Shown one piece after another: positions 63,299-64,000 of a DNA stretch of 64,000 nt. Origin of the DNA: Martinezella lusitana (GTDB lineage: Bacteria > Pseudomonadota > Alphaproteobacteria > Rhizobiales > Rhizobiaceae); contig NZ_JACHBG010000004.1 in assembly GCF_014207095.1 (NCBI RefSeq), forward strand, positions 186,001 through 250,000. The letters run 5' to 3'. Every line of letters starts with the position of its first letter. Within the stretch, counting starts at the first letter, position 1. Made by a program: the position numbers and the translations under genes. The notes beneath the pieces were generated by a model. The model was given only the letters and a program-made list of their open reading frames with translations, made no database searches and was not told the DNA's origin.

Positions 63299-64000
63299 AT
63301 GACGCTGCAAGCCACGATCGCCTGTGAAGTGAACAGTTACCGGAATCCAGTCCGGTTCCACCTTCCTGACCTTAACGATCACATCCAAAGGATCATCGTG
63401 CAGAACAGCGCCTTCTACGAGCGGGCCATGCTGGAGGATGTCGGTTCGTCATTGCCGGAAGATGCCTTGGTCGTCGACGTTGGCGCACATATCGGCAATC
63501 ATACGCTCTTCTTCGGCTCCGTCCTTGGTGTCCGCACCATTGCCTTCGAACCGAACCCGGCGACGTTCGCCACATTGCAGGCCAATGTGGAGCTCAACGG
63601 CATCAACGGGCTTGTCGAGCTCAGCCCGCTTGCTCTTGGCGCCGGTCCGGGTGTGGGGGAGATCGTGAGCGCGGACTCCGCCGATCTCGGGGACGCGCAC
63701 TTCCAGCCAGGAGAGCACGGTGCCGTCCAGATGGCGAAGCTTGACGATCTCCTCTTGGAGCATCGAGTGCATCTGATCAAGGTCGATGTCGGCGGGGCAG
63801 AAGCCGACGTGCTTCGCGGCGCGCAGGAGATCATCGCCCGCTCTCGGCCCAAGCTACTTGTCAGCGCCGCCACGCGAGAGATCCTGGGGGCCGTCGAAGC
63901 CGTACTCCGGCCGCTCGGCTACCGGAAGATCCGCTTCTACAACGATACTCCGACCTATCTGTTCGAGCCGATCCATTCGGGAGCCGCTGCTCCGACCCGC
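63299..64000 (+). CDS. FkbM-family methyltransferase (truncated at window edge)
   Basis: The open frame runs off the right edge with about 234 residues visible. The SAM motif VVDVGAHIGNHTLFFG, AFEPNPATFATLQANVELNG and the C-terminal FkbM motif LIKVDVGGAEADVLRGAQEI are present; the usual E of KxDVEGAE is G here. ATG 63299 has GGAAAG upstream; ATG 63281 is in frame. It follows the GT2 gene by 73 bp, suggesting they act on the same surface glycan. Confidence 0.85.
   Translation, partial: MTLQATIACEVNSYRNPVRFHLPDLNDHIQRIIVQNSAFYERAMLEDVGSSLPEDALVVDVGAHIGNHTLFFGSVLGVRTIAFEPNPATFATLQANVELNGINGLVELSPLALGAGPGVGEIVSADSADLGDAHFQPGEHGAVQMAKLDDLLLEHRVHLIKVDVGGAEADVLRGAQEIIARSRPKLLVSAATREILGAVEAVLRPLGYRKIRFYNDTPTYLFEPIHSGAAAPTR

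Overview
The window is chromosomal DNA of an alphaproteobacterium, most likely Rhizobium or a close Rhizobium/Agrobacterium relative. This rests on the GC-rich codon usage, the families seen (DUF1127 proteins, a phasin-like protein, SfnB, a MetF/MetV-type pair, many LysR/TetR/GNAT/ABC genes), the miaA-ilvBH neighbourhood and a leader-peptide attenuator of rhizobial style. The species was not determined. I see no insertion sequence, prophage, CRISPR array or replication origin. One tRNA gene (tRNA-Lys, CUU) lies at 40.9 kb.

Layout. 1-6.5 kb: the 3' end of miaA, a HerA-like ATPase on the other strand, then acetolactate synthase (ilvB-ilvH) behind a promoter, a Leu/Ile/Val-rich leader peptide and a terminator hairpin, then a KpsC-like capsule gene. 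6.5-9.9 kb: an aldo/keto reductase, a LysE exporter and a cobalt-type nitrile hydratase operon (alpha, beta, accessory protein). 9.9-13.8 kb: an ECF sigma/anti-sigma pair with a secreted protein, a RecD-like helicase and pdxJ. 14-22.3 kb: mostly regulator/enzyme pairs (HxlR with a quinone-reductase-like gene, TetR with an MFS exporter, a MarR-GNAT fusion, Lrp with an Asp/Glu racemase), several with visible candidate operators. 22.4-31.9 kb: a PH-domain protein, NDH-2, a zinc alcohol dehydrogenase opposite an AraC regulator, a TetR gene, ilvC, an orphan gene, a methyltransferase and an aminotransferase. 31.9-40.8 kb: an aldo/keto reductase, a Fe3+-type ABC transporter (three genes), a 2-oxoglutarate/iron oxygenase, an EEP-family phosphatase/nuclease, a NUDIX protein and a PhzF protein.

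40.9-43.6 kb is a sparser patch after tRNA-Lys with small membrane ORFs and an AadA-like nucleotidyltransferase. 43.6-49.7 kb has two related flavoproteins flanking an Rrf2 regulator, an SfnB-type sulfur oxidoreductase and an alpha/beta hydrolase broken by a frameshift in a G7 run. 50.1-55.3 kb has a large MscS channel and two paralogous response regulators: a REC-REC protein whose first receiver has Asn at the phosphorylation site, and a REC-REC-GGDEF diguanylate cyclase. 55.3-60.5 kb has a GlxA-type regulator, DUF1127 and other small proteins, a LysR regulator and a MetF plus MetV-like pair for one-carbon metabolism. 60.9-64 kb has a phosphodiester glycosidase, a GT2 protein with a methyltransferase-like tail and a truncated FkbM methyltransferase.

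Branched-chain amino acid synthesis is represented twice (ilvBH and ilvC, 23 kb apart). The strongest regulatory signal is the ilvBH leader: the predicted transcript starts within about 3 nt of the leader AUG, so the leader peptide would be essentially leaderless. No complete, clearly new defence or mobile system was found. The items most worth follow-up are the leaderless ilv attenuator, the twin-flavoprotein sulfur locus, the Asn-receiver/diguanylate cyclase tandem and the MetF/MetV pair.
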